In this document: positions 33,588 through 42,873 of the stretch, one piece after another
Layout: each line of letters starts with the position of its first letter
Numbering within the stretch: the first letter of the stretch is position 1
NCBI GenBank assembly: GCA_025457915.1
Contig: JALOTL010000001.1
Span: 1-64,000 of the forward strand
DNA from: Spirochaetota bacterium
GTDB taxonomy: Bacteria > Spirochaetota > UBA4802 > UBA5550
Length of the DNA: 64,000 bases
Reading direction: 5' to 3'
Notes under the pieces: model-generated
Told to the model about the DNA's origin: nothing
Databases searched by the model: none
The model's input: the letters and a program-made list of their open reading frames with translations, nothing else
Position numbers and translations under genes: made by a program

Positions 33588-35738
33588 TCCGGCCCTTTTC
33601 AGGGTCCTGATAAATGCCGCCGCGCCTCCTGCGGCTATCATTATTGAACCCAGCCAGACAAGCCACATGAGCCTTTTCCTGGATATCTCTATCACGGCGC
33701 TTTGCGGAACCTTTTTCTTCAGGTCCGGGTCGATGCTCAGAATAATCTTCCTGCTGTTTGCATTGATTTCCACAAGCGAGACCTTTCTCCCCGTGCCCCC
33801 GATGACCGCGTCTATGTTCCGCTCTCCCTCGTCCGTAATCTTTATGCCCGGCGAAACTGCCGCGCCGTTTATTCGCAGTTCCGCGAATATGACAGGCCGG
33901 CTGGTGGCCATACCCGTGAAATTAAATTTAATGAATTCTATTTTCAGATCGCCTGCCGTTCTCGCTTCGCCTTTCGTCATTTCTATCCCGTCAAACATGT
34001 CCGTTCCGGAGCTGTAGCCCAGGGGGCTGATGTACAGGTCGCTCAGCAGGCCGGCCTCGATATAAGGCTCCCTGTAAAGGGATTTCATCTTGACGTCAGT
34101 GTAATACGGGGTCCTTATTTCGCTATTAATGCCGGACCGTGACCTGTCGAATACCAGATATGTCTTTCCGCTGCCGGCCATCCCATTGAAGGTCACTGAC
34201 ATCCCGCCCGATTCCTTCTTTACCCCCTGGACCAGTTCAACCTTTTCCGAAGTGGAATGGTATCCGGAGCTCGAGATCCCGAGTATTAGAACTGCCAGTC
34301 CAACATGTGAAAGCCTGGACGGAAACAGCGACGCCGCCCTGATTTTTGCCAGGTCGTATATCGATCCGGCGATAATAAACAGGGACGCTGCGGAAAGGGC
34401 GTACGGTACGGGATTGGACGTGTGCGGTGCATTATGGGCAAATGAAACCGCGGCGGCCAGCACGGCAAAAACCGCGTCCTTTTTTGAAAACGGTTTCTTT
34501 AAAACCATGGCATTCAATGACGCGGCTATGAGTACCGGGATTACAAGCGCGATCGGAATCGAAGCGCTGTTGTAGAAGCTTTCAGTAACGGCGACGGGAT
34601 TTACGGCAAAAAGCCCTGAAATGATGGGCATGGACGTCCCGAACAGCACCAGCCCGGAATATGCCAGTATCACCGCAATTCCATACACGCATAACATGTC
34701 CCATGACCACTGGCCTTCCAGCGGCCTGGATTCCATTTTTTTTCTGTTTTTTACAAAAAGAAAAACCGAGATCGCCAGGTAAAACAATATGAAGGACACG
34801 AGATATTTTGAAATCGCGGACTCGCTGAATGAATGAACTGAAAAATTCGAAAGCACACCGCTCCTCGTGAGGAACGTGCTGTAAAAGACAAGGATCAGAT
34901 AAACAAAAGAAAGGCCGATATTGGTCCTGACCAGCTCCCCCCTCCTCCTCTGAAGGACAACCCCGTGCACAAGGGCCAGGACAACCAGCCAGGGTATGAG
35001 GGATGAGTTCTCGACCGGGTCCCAGCCCCAGTACCCTCCCCAGCCGAGTACAATATAAGCCCAGTATCCGCCGAGGAAAATCCCGGCGCCGAGCGTGACC
35101 ATGCTGAACATTATCCAGGGCCCGGCCTTTTCTATCCATTCGCTGACGGTATTCCTGATCAGCGCGGATACGGCGAAGGCGAACGGAATTGTCGCGGAGG
35201 CATAACCAGCGAATAGAACCGGAGGATGGATAACCATCCACGGATTGATGAGCAGGGTGTTCATTCCAAGCCCGTCCGCCGGCATATCTCCGGGGAGGAA
35301 CATGTCCGGCCTTTTAGCCCAGACATGGGAGAAGGGGCTCTCGACTGCGACCACGAAAAGCAGGAAGGACTGCGTCATTACTATCACGGACATAGTGATG
35401 CCGTCATTCCCTGCCCTCTTTGACGCGATTACGCCCATGACATTCAGAAAAAGAATCCAGAGCAGAAAGCTGCCTTCCTTACCGGCCCAGAAAGCCGCCA
35501 CGAGATATGGAACAGGAAGCCCGTTCGACGAGTTTTCATAAACGTATGAATAATAATACCTGTGGGACAAAAAAGCCTCGAGCAGAACGGCACAGGCGGC
35601 GAATATCAACAGGCCCGAAGCATAAAAAAATTTCTCCATCAGGCCCCTGTCCGTGCCCTTTTCCCTTTTAATGCAGAACATCAATGTGAATAATGAAACT
35701 ATAAACGCGGTCTTTATTAAAATCGATCCGGGGTTCAT
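33582..35738 (-). CDS. ccmF: Cytochrome c maturation heme lyase CcmF
   Basis: A 718-residue polytopic protein of the CcmF/CcmC/CcsA superfamily. The tryptophan-rich WWD motif reads WGGYWGWDPVENSSLIPWL and faces the periplasm to hold heme. Conserved histidines are in IHPPVLFAGYA, LALVHGVVL and FSVHSFSES. CcmF transfers heme from CcmE to apocytochrome c. The ATG at 35738 overlaps the ccmE stop (ATGA), so the longer frame that starts within ccmE is not used. It is the last gene of the gmd-rmd-ccmABCDEF run. No ccmG, ccmH or ccmI follows; the next gene is convergent. Confidence 0.93.
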   Translation of the reverse strand: MNPGSILIKTAFIVSLFTLMFCIKREKGTDRGLMEKFFYASGLLIFAACAVLLEAFLSHRYYYSYVYENSSNGLPVPYLVAAFWAGKEGSFLLWILFLNVMGVIASKRAGNDGITMSVIVMTQSFLLFVVAVESPFSHVWAKRPDMFLPGDMPADGLGMNTLLINPWMVIHPPVLFAGYASATIPFAFAVSALIRNTVSEWIEKAGPWIMFSMVTLGAGIFLGGYWAYIVLGWGGYWGWDPVENSSLIPWLVVLALVHGVVLQRRRGELVRTNIGLSFVYLILVFYSTFLTRSGVLSNFSVHSFSESAISKYLVSFILFYLAISVFLFVKNRKKMESRPLEGQWSWDMLCVYGIAVILAYSGLVLFGTSMPIISGLFAVNPVAVTESFYNSASIPIALVIPVLIAASLNAMVLKKPFSKKDAVFAVLAAAVSFAHNAPHTSNPVPYALSAASLFIIAGSIYDLAKIRAASLFPSRLSHVGLAVLILGISSSGYHSTSEKVELVQGVKKESGGMSVTFNGMAGSGKTYLVFDRSRSGINSEIRTPYYTDVKMKSLYREPYIEAGLLSDLYISPLGYSSGTDMFDGIEMTKGEARTAGDLKIEFIKFNFTGMATSRPVIFAELRINGAAVSPGIKITDEGERNIDAVIGGTGRKVSLVEINANSRKIILSIDPDLKKKVPQSAVIEISRKRLMWLVWLGSIMIAAGGAAAFIRTLKRAGS

Positions 35739-36109
35739 CTTTTTTCCTTTTTCTGGTATTTTGAAGGGCATTTCAGCAGGACCTTGTCGGCCAGGAAAAT
35801 ATCCTTCTCCCTGTCGTATTTACCGATCAGGACGATCCTGTCTGAGTGTTCGAAGTTTGCGGGTTTTGATCCCCCGTGATATACCTTCATGTCTTCCGCG
35901 CCTTCGAAGACAAGAAACCCGTAGCCTTCAGCGGTCTGCCTTACAGGGTAATTCTTTTTCAGGCTCCCTATTATCTGGACGTGCCTGCCGCTGTTTCTTG
36001 CCTCCCGGAATGACACGTAAGGGGAAAACAGGTTGTCGCTCATCGCGAAAAAGGCTGCTATCATCAGCGCCAGGGCGGCCGTAAAAATAATGACGTTCCT
36101 GACCCTCAT
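35735..36109 (-). CDS. ccmE: CcmE-type heme chaperone with CxxxY motif
   Basis: A 124-residue protein with one N-terminal transmembrane helix (about residues 5-24) and an OB-fold domain (GRHVQIIGSLKK, GYGFLVFEGAEDMKVYHGG, IVLIGKYDREKDIFLADKVLLK). In classical CcmE the sequence after this is LAKHDExY, whose histidine binds heme covalently. Here it is LLKCPSKY, so a cysteine replaces the histidine and the tyrosine is four residues on. This CxxxY variant is known from Desulfovibrio-type and archaeal Ccm systems that lack CcmG and CcmH. The start overlaps the CcmD-like gene stop by four bases. Confidence 0.9.
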   Translation of the reverse strand: MRVRNVIIFTAALALMIAAFFAMSDNLFSPYVSFREARNSGRHVQIIGSLKKNYPVRQTAEGYGFLVFEGAEDMKVYHGGSKPANFEHSDRIVLIGKYDREKDIFLADKVLLKCPSKYQKKEKR

Positions 36110-36369
36110 TGCGCATCTAGCCTTTTTTCAATCTTTCTTGTTTTCATATCGATCCTTACAAGCAGTCCCGCGAGTCCCGCCCAGATGATCAGCACTACTA
36201 TCATGACAATCCACAGCACCCCTTCTGGATTTTCAGCGTCTTTTGCTTCGCCGTTTTCAGTTTTTTTGCTTTCAACGGCGGCCGTAGCTTTTCCGAAAAG
36301 GTGCGCGGACGGAATACAGTTCATCAGCAATAAGGTGGCAAAAACAAGACCTGTTAATCTATTTTTCAT
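36106..36369 (-). CDS. ccmD: CcmD-like small membrane protein
   Basis: An 87-residue protein with an N-terminal signal-like helix and a single transmembrane helix (GVLWIVMIVVLIIWAGLAGLLV) followed by a positively charged tail (RIDMKTRKIEKRLDAQ). Canonical CcmD has just such a helix and basic cytoplasmic end and helps release holo-CcmE from the CcmABC complex. The extra N-terminal stretch makes it longer than most CcmD proteins. The call rests mainly on position, between ccmC (11-bp overlap) and ccmE (ATGA overlap), as such small proteins share little sequence. Confidence 0.75.
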   Translation of the reverse strand: MKNRLTGLVFATLLLMNCIPSAHLFGKATAAVESKKTENGEAKDAENPEGVLWIVMIVVLIIWAGLAGLLVRIDMKTRKIEKRLDAQ

Positions 36370-37030
36370 TTCGGTTAATTACCATCCTTGCCTCTATGGC
36401 GGATATCCTGTTCATCAGGGACAGGATATAAAAATACAGAAGGGTGAATGATACCAGGGAAAAGGCCAGTGTGATCCTCATTTTATCGTCAAGGAAAAGC
36501 TTCTTTTCCGGATTGATCAGCGGAGCGGGGTGAAGCGAAGGATAAATCCTGGGCACCATGAAAACGAAGAAGGGTACGGTAAACATGGCCAGCACCAGGT
36601 AGGCGGACGAAATCCTTGAACCCCGCTCTTTCCTGCCCAGAGCGCTCCTGAGGCTGAAGTAAGCGGAATAAACAAGCAAAAGGAAAACTATCGATGTCTC
36701 CCTGGGATCCCAGTTCCAGAAGCTGCCCCAGCTCATCTTTGCCCATATGGAACCGGTCACCGTAGTCAGGACGATAAGCACCATGCCGATAATGCATGAA
36801 TTATGCGAAACATCCGCGAGCCGGGCCCTTTTCTTTTTATCGTCGAACAGATACCCGATGGAGGCTGTCCCGGCCACAAGAAACGACAGCACGGAGGCCC
36901 AGGCGGCCGGTACGTGGAAATAAATGATCCTGCTGGTGTCGCCGAGTATCTCGGCCCCAGGTGCCCACTGGAACGCCAGGACCACGGTAAGGGGCATGAG
37001 GATGTATACGATTCTGAAGATATTGATCAT
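36359..37030 (-). CDS. ccmC: Heme handling protein CcmC
   Basis: A 223-residue inner-membrane protein with six hydrophobic helices. It has the WWD-type motif SWGSFWNWDPRETSIVFLLL and the two family histidines in IIYFHVPAAW and SLHPAPL. CcmC loads heme onto CcmE with the CcmAB transporter. The start overlaps ccmB as ATGA and the end overlaps the ccmD-like gene by 11 bp. Sequence length is close to usual. Confidence 0.94.
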   Translation of the reverse strand: MINIFRIVYILMPLTVVLAFQWAPGAEILGDTSRIIYFHVPAAWASVLSFLVAGTASIGYLFDDKKKRARLADVSHNSCIIGMVLIVLTTVTGSIWAKMSWGSFWNWDPRETSIVFLLLVYSAYFSLRSALGRKERGSRISSAYLVLAMFTVPFFVFMVPRIYPSLHPAPLINPEKKLFLDDKMRITLAFSLVSFTLLYFYILSLMNRISAIEARMVINRNEK

Positions 37031-37689
37031 TCTTCAATCCACACGTGCCTGAAAAGTAAAAAAGATAAAGCGGCGATCATTCCCGAAAAAGCAAGTAAAA
37101 AAAACGGGTTGCCCAGTCCGCAGGCGGCCCGGTTTTCCAATGATCTGATCGTGCCGTTGATCGCGGCCCATAAAACCGGGATAAGAATCGGGAAAGACAT
37201 TATCGTGAACAGGGACCCCCTGCCCCCGGCCCGCGAGACCATCGCGGCGAGGAATGTTGAGGTCGCGGATATAGCAAGGCCCCCGGAAAAGACGGTCGCG
37301 ATGAATACCGCCGCGCACTTTACCTCCACCTGCAGGAAAAAAATAAAAACCGGCGTTATGAAAACCTGTATGACTGCGAAGAAAACCGCGTTATATATGA
37401 GCTTAGACAGGTATACGGCATCCGTCCCGATTTTATTGTTCATGAACATGAAGGTCCCCTGGTCGACCTCGCGCACGAATATATGGGAAAGTCCGTTCAT
37501 GGCGCTGAAAAAAAATATCATCCACAGCAATAACGATATTATCTGCGGCGAAAGGGGAACGCCCGAGGTGACTATTCCTATGGAAACGGTCATCGTGCCC
37601 GCGAAGGAAATGGAAAGATTCACGGCGAATCTCGACCTGAGTTCAACCCGGAAATCCTTCAGCAGGTTCCTGAATATCTCACCCGCCAA
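37027..37689 (-). CDS. ccmB: Heme exporter-type ABC permease CcmB
   Basis: A 220-residue integral membrane protein with six hydrophobic segments. The N terminus LKDFRVELRSRFAVNLSIS and the following LLLWMIFFFSAMNGLSHIFVREVDQGTFMFM match the CcmB permease family. With CcmA it forms the ABC complex that drives release of heme-loaded CcmE. It overlaps ccmA by 11 bp and ccmC by four. Confidence 0.92.
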   Translation of the reverse strand: MAGEIFRNLLKDFRVELRSRFAVNLSISFAGTMTVSIGIVTSGVPLSPQIISLLLWMIFFFSAMNGLSHIFVREVDQGTFMFMNNKIGTDAVYLSKLIYNAVFFAVIQVFITPVFIFFLQVEVKCAAVFIATVFSGGLAISATSTFLAAMVSRAGGRGSLFTIMSFPILIPVLWAAINGTIRSLENRAACGLGNPFFLLAFSGMIAALSFLLFRHVWIEE

Positions 37690-38293
37690 GCAGAATGCTC
37701 CTTTTGCATAATTGCTTCACATGGATGTCGTTGGTGGCTATGACAACGAGCATCCTCTTCGACACCGATTTAATATATGAAAAAACCGCCTTTTTGCCGT
37801 CCGCGTCGAGATTGGTTTCCGGCTCGTCGAGAAACAGTGCGGGAGGATCGTTCATGACCGCGGCTATGAATTTCAGGCGCTGCTTCATTCCGGAGGAATA
37901 ATGTCCCACCCTCTTGCCGAGATGCACGGTGAGCCCGAACCTGTCGGCAAGCTCCTCCGTTTCCGGGCCTATCCTGCCGGTCGCTGACGCGAAGCAGAGG
38001 TTTTCCATCCCGTCAAGGTCGTCGTACAGGTTCATGTAGGGCGCGGTAAAGCCGGACAGCCTGGCGGCCGTTTCAGCTTCAATTACATCCTGACCATATC
38101 GGAATTCAATCGATCCCGAGGAGGGGAGCATGATTCCTGCAAGTATTTTAATGAGGGTGGTCTTGCCGGAACCGTTCTTACCGGTAATGGCGAGCGAGTC
38201 CCCGGTCGAGACATCGAGTTTCATACCTGAAAAAACGGGACGGCCTTCATATTCCTTTGTTAAAGAGACTGCGGACAGACTAAACAGCTTCAT
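37679..38293 (-). CDS. ccmA: ABC transporter ATPase CcmA
   Basis: A 204-residue ABC ATPase. Walker A is TGKNGSGKTTLIKIL, the signature is HYSSGMKQRLKFIAAVM and Walker B is PPALFLDEPETNLD. The short length and the position before ccmB make it CcmA, the energy source of holo-CcmE release. The preferred ATG at 38293 lies 14 bp inside the end of the GDP-sugar reductase gene (a TTG one codon earlier is also open), so the ccm genes appear to be translated as a continuation of the gmd-rmd transcript. Confidence 0.92.
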   Translation of the reverse strand: MKLFSLSAVSLTKEYEGRPVFSGMKLDVSTGDSLAITGKNGSGKTTLIKILAGIMLPSSGSIEFRYGQDVIEAETAARLSGFTAPYMNLYDDLDGMENLCFASATGRIGPETEELADRFGLTVHLGKRVGHYSSGMKQRLKFIAAVMNDPPALFLDEPETNLDADGKKAVFSYIKSVSKRMLVVIATNDIHVKQLCKRSILLGG

Positions 38294-39170
38294 CAATAAT
38301 CCATTTTATCGTATCCTCGATCGGGTGCACGGGCTCCCAGCCCAGGCTTTTTCTTATTTTCGAATAATCCCCGATCGAGCAGGTGATGTCGTTTTTTCTT
38401 AAAAGATCATTTTTCGTTATGATTTTCATATCCCTGCAGGTTTGATTTTCAAGAATCTTTATTATATCAATGACCTTTATTCCCCTTCCGCTTGATATGT
38501 TGAAAACCTCGCCTGATTGAAAATTTTCCATTATGCGGTTATAGGCGTCAATGACGTCCCTGACATCCAAAAAATCCCTCAGCACGTTCACATTCCCCAG
38601 TTCCAGCTCCTTTTTGCCGTCACGGAAAGCGCAGATAATTTTAGGAACCACAAAATTCAGCGACTGGCCCCTCCCGATATGGTTGAAGGGCCTCGCGATG
38701 ACTACAGGAATGCCGTATTCCCTGTTGAAGGCGTGACATATGTTTTCAGCCGCGGCCTTGCTTGCCCCGTAATGATTGACCGGCCTGATCCCGGTGTTTT
38801 CCGTAATGGGCTGCTCCTTTTCCGGGACTATGCCGTAAACCTGGGACGAGCTGACCATAAGAAATTTCGGCTGCCTGTCGAGTCTGGCGGCCCCGTACAG
38901 CAGGTTCATGGTTCCGCTGACATTTGTAGAATACAGGGTCCCCACGTTGTCGAAATCAACCCTGGAGATCGCGGAAAGATGTACGATAAAGTCAGGCCTG
39001 ACCCGGTGAAGGCAGTCGTTTACTGCGGCAAGATCGGTTATATCCAGGGAAAAATTATTTTCGCCGGCGCATGAAAGGTCGATCCCGAAGACCTCCTTCC
39101 CCTGTCCGGCAAGATTGTCTTTCAGGATCCTACCAACGAATCCGTTTATTCCAGTAATCAGTACACGCAT
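38280..39170 (-). CDS. rmd: GDP-6-deoxy-4-keto-mannose reductase-like epimerase (RMD type)
   Basis: A 296-residue short-chain dehydrogenase of the extended type: NAD(P)-binding GINGFVG at the N terminus, SSSQVYG with the catalytic serine, and YGASKAA with the tyrosine and lysine. RPFNHIGRGQSLNFVVPKI is the sugar-nucleotide region. Next to gmd, it most likely reduces GDP-4-keto-6-deoxy-D-mannose to GDP-D-rhamnose; a GDP-6-deoxytalose or fucose-pathway role cannot be excluded from sequence alone. It lies 19 bp after gmd and overlaps ccmA by 14 bp. Confidence 0.8.
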   Translation of the reverse strand: MRVLITGINGFVGRILKDNLAGQGKEVFGIDLSCAGENNFSLDITDLAAVNDCLHRVRPDFIVHLSAISRVDFDNVGTLYSTNVSGTMNLLYGAARLDRQPKFLMVSSSQVYGIVPEKEQPITENTGIRPVNHYGASKAAAENICHAFNREYGIPVVIARPFNHIGRGQSLNFVVPKIICAFRDGKKELELGNVNVLRDFLDVRDVIDAYNRIMENFQSGEVFNISSGRGIKVIDIIKILENQTCRDMKIITKNDLLRKNDITCSIGDYSKIRKSLGWEPVHPIEDTIKWIIDEAV

Positions 39171-39189
39171 CAGTCAGATAGAATCGATA

Positions 39190-40206
39190 TTATTTTAATC
39201 TATCGAGATCCCTCTTGATCATTATTTCAACGAGTTCCTTGAACTTGACCCTGGGCTCCCAGCCCAGCCTGGTCCTGGCCTTCGTGAAATCGCCTAGCAG
39301 AAGCTCGACTTCCGCGGGCCGGAAAAACTTCGGATTGACCTTGACGAGAGGTTTGCCTGTTTTAGAATCCGAACCGATTTCCTCGGGGCCCTTGCCCTTC
39401 CACACGATTTTTTTCCCGATATATTCAAACGAGTGCTCGATGAATTCCCTTACCGAATGCGCCTCTCCCGTGGCCACAACGTAATCTTCCGGCGCCGGCT
39501 GCTGGAGCATCATCCACTGGGCCTCAACAAATTCCTTGGCGAATCCCCAGTCCCTTTTCGCGTCCATGCTCCCTATTTCAAAAAATTCCTGTTTCCCGTA
39601 ATGTATCCTCGCAACGGCGTCGCTGATTTTTCTGGTCACGAACTCGATTCCCCTCAACGGCGATTCATGATTGAACAGTATGCCGGAACATCCGAAAATG
39701 TTAAAGGACTCCCTGTAATTCACCGTTATCCAGTGGCCGTAGAGCTTGGCGGCGGCATAAGGGCTTCTCGGATAAAAAGGCGTTTTCTCGGTCTGCGGAA
39801 CTTCCTGCACCTTTCCGAACATCTCCGAACTGGAAGCCTGATAGAACTTTATCCCGGGATTGACTATCCTCACGGCCTCAAGCATCCTTGTTACCCCTAT
39901 TGCCGTTATTTCACCCGTTAAAACCGGCTTCTCGAAGGAAACCGCTACGAAACTCTGAGCAGCCAGATTGTATACCTCTTCAGGCTTATACCTGTCGAAT
40001 GTCCTGATAAGGTTCCCCGTGTCGAGGATGTCCACCTCCAGGAGCTCGACATCCTTGAAAACGCCAAGCTCTTCAAGTCTCCAGAAATTCGGGGAACTTG
40101 TCCTTCTGTATCCGCCGTATACCTTGTAACCTTTGTTAAGAAGAAACTGCGCCAGATAGGCGCCATCCTGTCCTGTTATACCGGTAATAAAGGCGTTCTT
40201 TCCCAT
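39190..40206 (-). CDS. gmd: GDP-mannose 4,6-dehydratase
   Basis: A 338-residue enzyme that converts GDP-D-mannose to GDP-4-keto-6-deoxy-D-mannose. Features are the [18 protein letters not shown] cofactor loop, [33 protein letters not shown] with the catalytic Ser-Glu pair, [10 protein letters not shown] with the tyrosine and lysine, and NHESPLRG, a well-known GMD motif. It is the first gene of the long minus-strand run that continues into rmd and the ccm genes. A promoter candidate with a TTGACA box lies about 120-150 bp upstream. Confidence 0.95.
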   Translation of the reverse strand: MGKNAFITGITGQDGAYLAQFLLNKGYKVYGGYRRTSSPNFWRLEELGVFKDVELLEVDILDTGNLIRTFDRYKPEEVYNLAAQSFVAVSFEKPVLTGEITAIGVTRMLEAVRIVNPGIKFYQASSSEMFGKVQEVPQTEKTPFYPRSPYAAAKLYGHWITVNYRESFNIFGCSGILFNHESPLRGIEFVTRKISDAVARIHYGKQEFFEIGSMDAKRDWGFAKEFVEAQWMMLQQPAPEDYVVATGEAHSVREFIEHSFEYIGKKIVWKGKGPEEIGSDSKTGKPLVKVNPKFFRPAEVELLLGDFTKARTRLGWEPRVKFKELVEIMIKRDLDRLK

Positions 40207-40323
40207 AAAACACTCCCAAAGTCAGTTATTTGGCAATTCAATCAATCAGATATGATCGCAGCAATATGTCATTTTACCCATGATAATTGATCCACAGACT
40301 AAAATGGCATGATATTAATGCAA

Positions 40324-40354
40324 ATTATATTAATATTTTTTTGTGAAATGTCAA
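40324..40354 (-). promoter_or_regulatory. candidate promoter for the gmd-rmd-ccm operon
   Basis: On the minus strand a consensus TTGACA (40354-40349) and a consensus TATAAT (40329-40324) are spaced by 19 bp, two more than ideal. The leader would be about 110 nt. Confidence 0.5.
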
Positions 40355-40621
40355 CAACTATGAGAGCCTGTATATACAATTTTCAGAATTGTTAACCGGC
40401 AGAACCATGAATCCGTATTAACCTATGGATATGGCCTCCAATTATTTCTTTGAATTAATAAATACATCAGACCATGCGGCATATGCCAGGCCGAAATTCC
40501 AATTTAACGCGGGCCGGACATGTATATTTCAATGCAAAAACTCCTTGAATTCCTTGACTTTCTGTTTTAAAAAATATGATCCTGTAAATCTTACAACACT
40601 TCATGGAGTCCGGGATTATAA
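40355..40621. other. intergenic DNA upstream of the GT4 gene
   Basis: No gene is supported. A short open frame at 40425-40625 lacks a ribosome binding site and a recognisable composition. The DNA is AT-rich, as is much of 40-55 kb. No strong promoter match was picked out for the plus-strand glycosyltransferase gene, whose upstream elements should lie here. Confidence 0.4.
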
Positions 40622-41746
40622 ATGAAAATTGCAATAAACGCGCGGGTGCTTAATGAAAGAAAAGGCGGGCCTGCGCGGTATACCTATAATATACTGAAGG
40701 AGCTTGCCAGGACCGATCTCCGCAACAAGTACTATATACTGCTGTATGACAGGGTGGATTTCGACTTTGAAATGCCCGGGAACTTCAACGTCATTATTTT
40801 CAAAACAAAATCAAAAATCATATTCGACTATTTCATTATTCCATATTTTACGAGAAAATACAAAATCGATGTTTCAATCTTTCCGAAAAACACCTTCTCA
40901 CCGCTGGTAACCGGAAAAAAAATTCCGTTCTTCAACGACATCGTATATTTTGAAAAGCTCGGGTTCAGGGAATTCAAGTTCTTCGACAATCTCCATCACA
41001 AAATCATGATACCCGTAGCGGGAAAGCTGTCATACATCAATCTGTCCATATCCGAGTATACCGCAAAGAGGATGACGGAACTATTGAACATTCCCCCGGA
41101 TAGAATTCGCGTCATTCTCCTGGGGATTGAAAAGAGCTTCAGAAAAATAAAAAATGCCGCGTACCTTGACCGCGTATCAAAAAAATACGGCCTCCGGTTT
41201 CCGTTCTTTTTTTATGCCGGGTCGTTAAGTCCCCGTAAAAACATGAAAAACGTGATACAGGCCTTCATTAAAATCAAGGACATGACCGGCCACAGAATAT
41301 ATTTCACGGCCGGGGACTCATGGAGGGACGAGGAGATATTCAGGCTGATAGAGGAAAACGGCCTTTCCGAAAGGATCATCAGGCTCGGATTCATAAGCGA
41401 CGAAGAACTGGCCGCGATGTATAACCTGGCGGACTGCTATCTCTATCCCTCGATATATGAAGGATTCGGACTGCCTATACTGGAGGCCCAGGCATGCGGA
41501 TGCCCGGTCATCACCAGCAGCGTAACGAGCTGCCCGGAGGTCGCCGGGGAAGGCGCGGCGATAGTCGATCCTTACAATGTGGACGAGATAGCCGGGGCCA
41601 TGCTTAAAATGGCGACCGACTCAAGGTACAGGAACCGGATGATAAAACTGGGATATAAAAACGCGGCCGGGTATTCGTGGAAAAAAACGACGATGGTATT
41701 GAAAAAGATTCTCGACGGAATAGAATCCGGGATTGCGAAATCCTAA
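40622..41746 (+). CDS. Glycosyltransferase family 4
   Basis: A 374-residue GT-B enzyme. The N-terminal [21 protein letters not shown] is the acceptor-domain glycine loop; the C-terminal domain has [39 protein letters not shown] and the [18 protein letters not shown] motif whose two glutamates (E-x7-E) bind the nucleotide sugar. This is typical of retaining mannosyl- and rhamnosyltransferases that extend O-antigen or capsule chains. GDP-D-rhamnose or GDP-mannose would be natural donors given gmd/rmd opposite, but this is inference. It overlaps the convergent GT2 gene by four bases. Confidence 0.88.
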   Translation: MKIAINARVLNERKGGPARYTYNILKELARTDLRNKYYILLYDRVDFDFEMPGNFNVIIFKTKSKIIFDYFIIPYFTRKYKIDVSIFPKNTFSPLVTGKKIPFFNDIVYFEKLGFREFKFFDNLHHKIMIPVAGKLSYINLSISEYTAKRMTELLNIPPDRIRVILLGIEKSFRKIKNAAYLDRVSKKYGLRFPFFFYAGSLSPRKNMKNVIQAFIKIKDMTGHRIYFTAGDSWRDEEIFRLIEENGLSERIIRLGFISDEELAAMYNLADCYLYPSIYEGFGLPILEAQACGCPVITSSVTSCPEVAGEGAAIVDPYNVDEIAGAMLKMATDSRYRNRMIKLGYKNAAGYSWKKTTMVLKKILDGIESGIAKS

Positions 41747-42837
41747 CTGAATCTTCTTCGCCATTCTGCCGGATCTATTGTTTTGCCCATCCTTCCGAAC
41801 AGCCCGTCCAGGAGGCCCCTGAACATGAGATACAGCCTGGACGCCTTGCGGTCGTCGTTGAACAGGAATATGGAAGCTGTTTTGATGAAAAACTTTTTCG
41901 GGAGAACGGCCAGGCAATACAGGGGATACTTCGAACGATGGTTTTTCTTCACGAAGTAAATCTCGTTTCTAAGCGAATAATAACCCCAGATCAGGAAATC
42001 CGAAATGGTCGTCCTGCTGACCCTCCTGCCCATGAACGATTTTACGGTCCTTATCCTTCCGGTGCTGCCGCCCTCCTTGTGGAGTATCCTGCTCCTGCAC
42101 TCGACAAGCAGCCTGTACCCGGCCTTCATGGCCCTCGCGCACCAGTCGCTTTCCTCGTGGTACATGAAATAATTTTCATCCATCATCCCGATGTCATCGA
42201 TCAGGGCCCTTTTGACCAGCATCGACGCACCGATAATGGATTTCATTTCAAGTACGCCGTTCAGCCGTTCAGAATCCGGCATACCGTCATAACTGCCGTT
42301 TCCAATCCCCTTCCAGCCCACATTGTCATTGCCGAGGGTTTGTATCCGCTCCGGCTCATGATAGAAAAGCAGCTTTGATCCAATAATTCCGCTTGAAGGG
42401 TCCCTTTGCGCGAGTTCCACCATCAATCCGAGCGTGTCCCTGAAAATCAACGTGTCGCTGTTGAGGATCCAGAAATGCTCCGAGTCCCCCCTGGCAATTC
42501 CGTATCTCATTCCGATATTGTTGCCCGCCGAAAACCCGTTATTCACATCGGAATGTATCAAAATCACGGGCTGGTTTCTTCCGGTCTTCCTGGATTTTTT
42601 TTCCCTTATTTTCACCAAGGCTGCATTTTCGGAATCAGCCCTTTCATAGTATATCACGTCCAGCTTCCGCAGTTTCAGGCTTTCAAGGATCCTTTCAACG
42701 GAGTCGTTTGTAGAACAGTTGTCTACTATCACCGCCTGGTAATTATCATAACCGTTCTTCCCGATGCTTTCAAGACAGTCGACCGGGTCCTTCCATGAAT
42801 TGAAATTGAGCAGTATTATGTAAACCTTCGGCTTCAT
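41743..42837 (-). CDS. Glycosyltransferase family 2 (rhamnosyltransferase-like)
   Basis: A 364-residue GT-A enzyme. VYIILLNFNSWKDPVDCLESI and AVIVDNCSTND form the nucleotide-sugar fold; HFWILNSDTLI holds the metal-binding DxD-like motif (NSD), and the later FMYHEESDWCARAMKAGYRL is the ED/W region near the catalytic base. The N-terminal pattern is typical of rhamnosyltransferases and other dTDP-sugar users. It is the last gene of the rml-associated minus-strand run, 36 bp after the other GT2 gene. Confidence 0.87.
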   Translation of the reverse strand: MKPKVYIILLNFNSWKDPVDCLESIGKNGYDNYQAVIVDNCSTNDSVERILESLKLRKLDVIYYERADSENAALVKIREKKSRKTGRNQPVILIHSDVNNGFSAGNNIGMRYGIARGDSEHFWILNSDTLIFRDTLGLMVELAQRDPSSGIIGSKLLFYHEPERIQTLGNDNVGWKGIGNGSYDGMPDSERLNGVLEMKSIIGASMLVKRALIDDIGMMDENYFMYHEESDWCARAMKAGYRLLVECRSRILHKEGGSTGRIRTVKSFMGRRVSRTTISDFLIWGYYSLRNEIYFVKKNHRSKYPLYCLAVLPKKFFIKTASIFLFNDDRKASRLYLMFRGLLDGLFGRMGKTIDPAEWRRRFS

Positions 42838-42873
42838 ATGTTTCCTTAATCGATCCTCATTGAAATATCCGGT

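Noticed and set aside
40425-40625. A 66-residue plus-strand open frame before the GT4 gene
   Set aside because: No ribosome binding site and low-complexity AT-rich codons; it ends at the start of the real gene. A leader peptide cannot be excluded but has no support.
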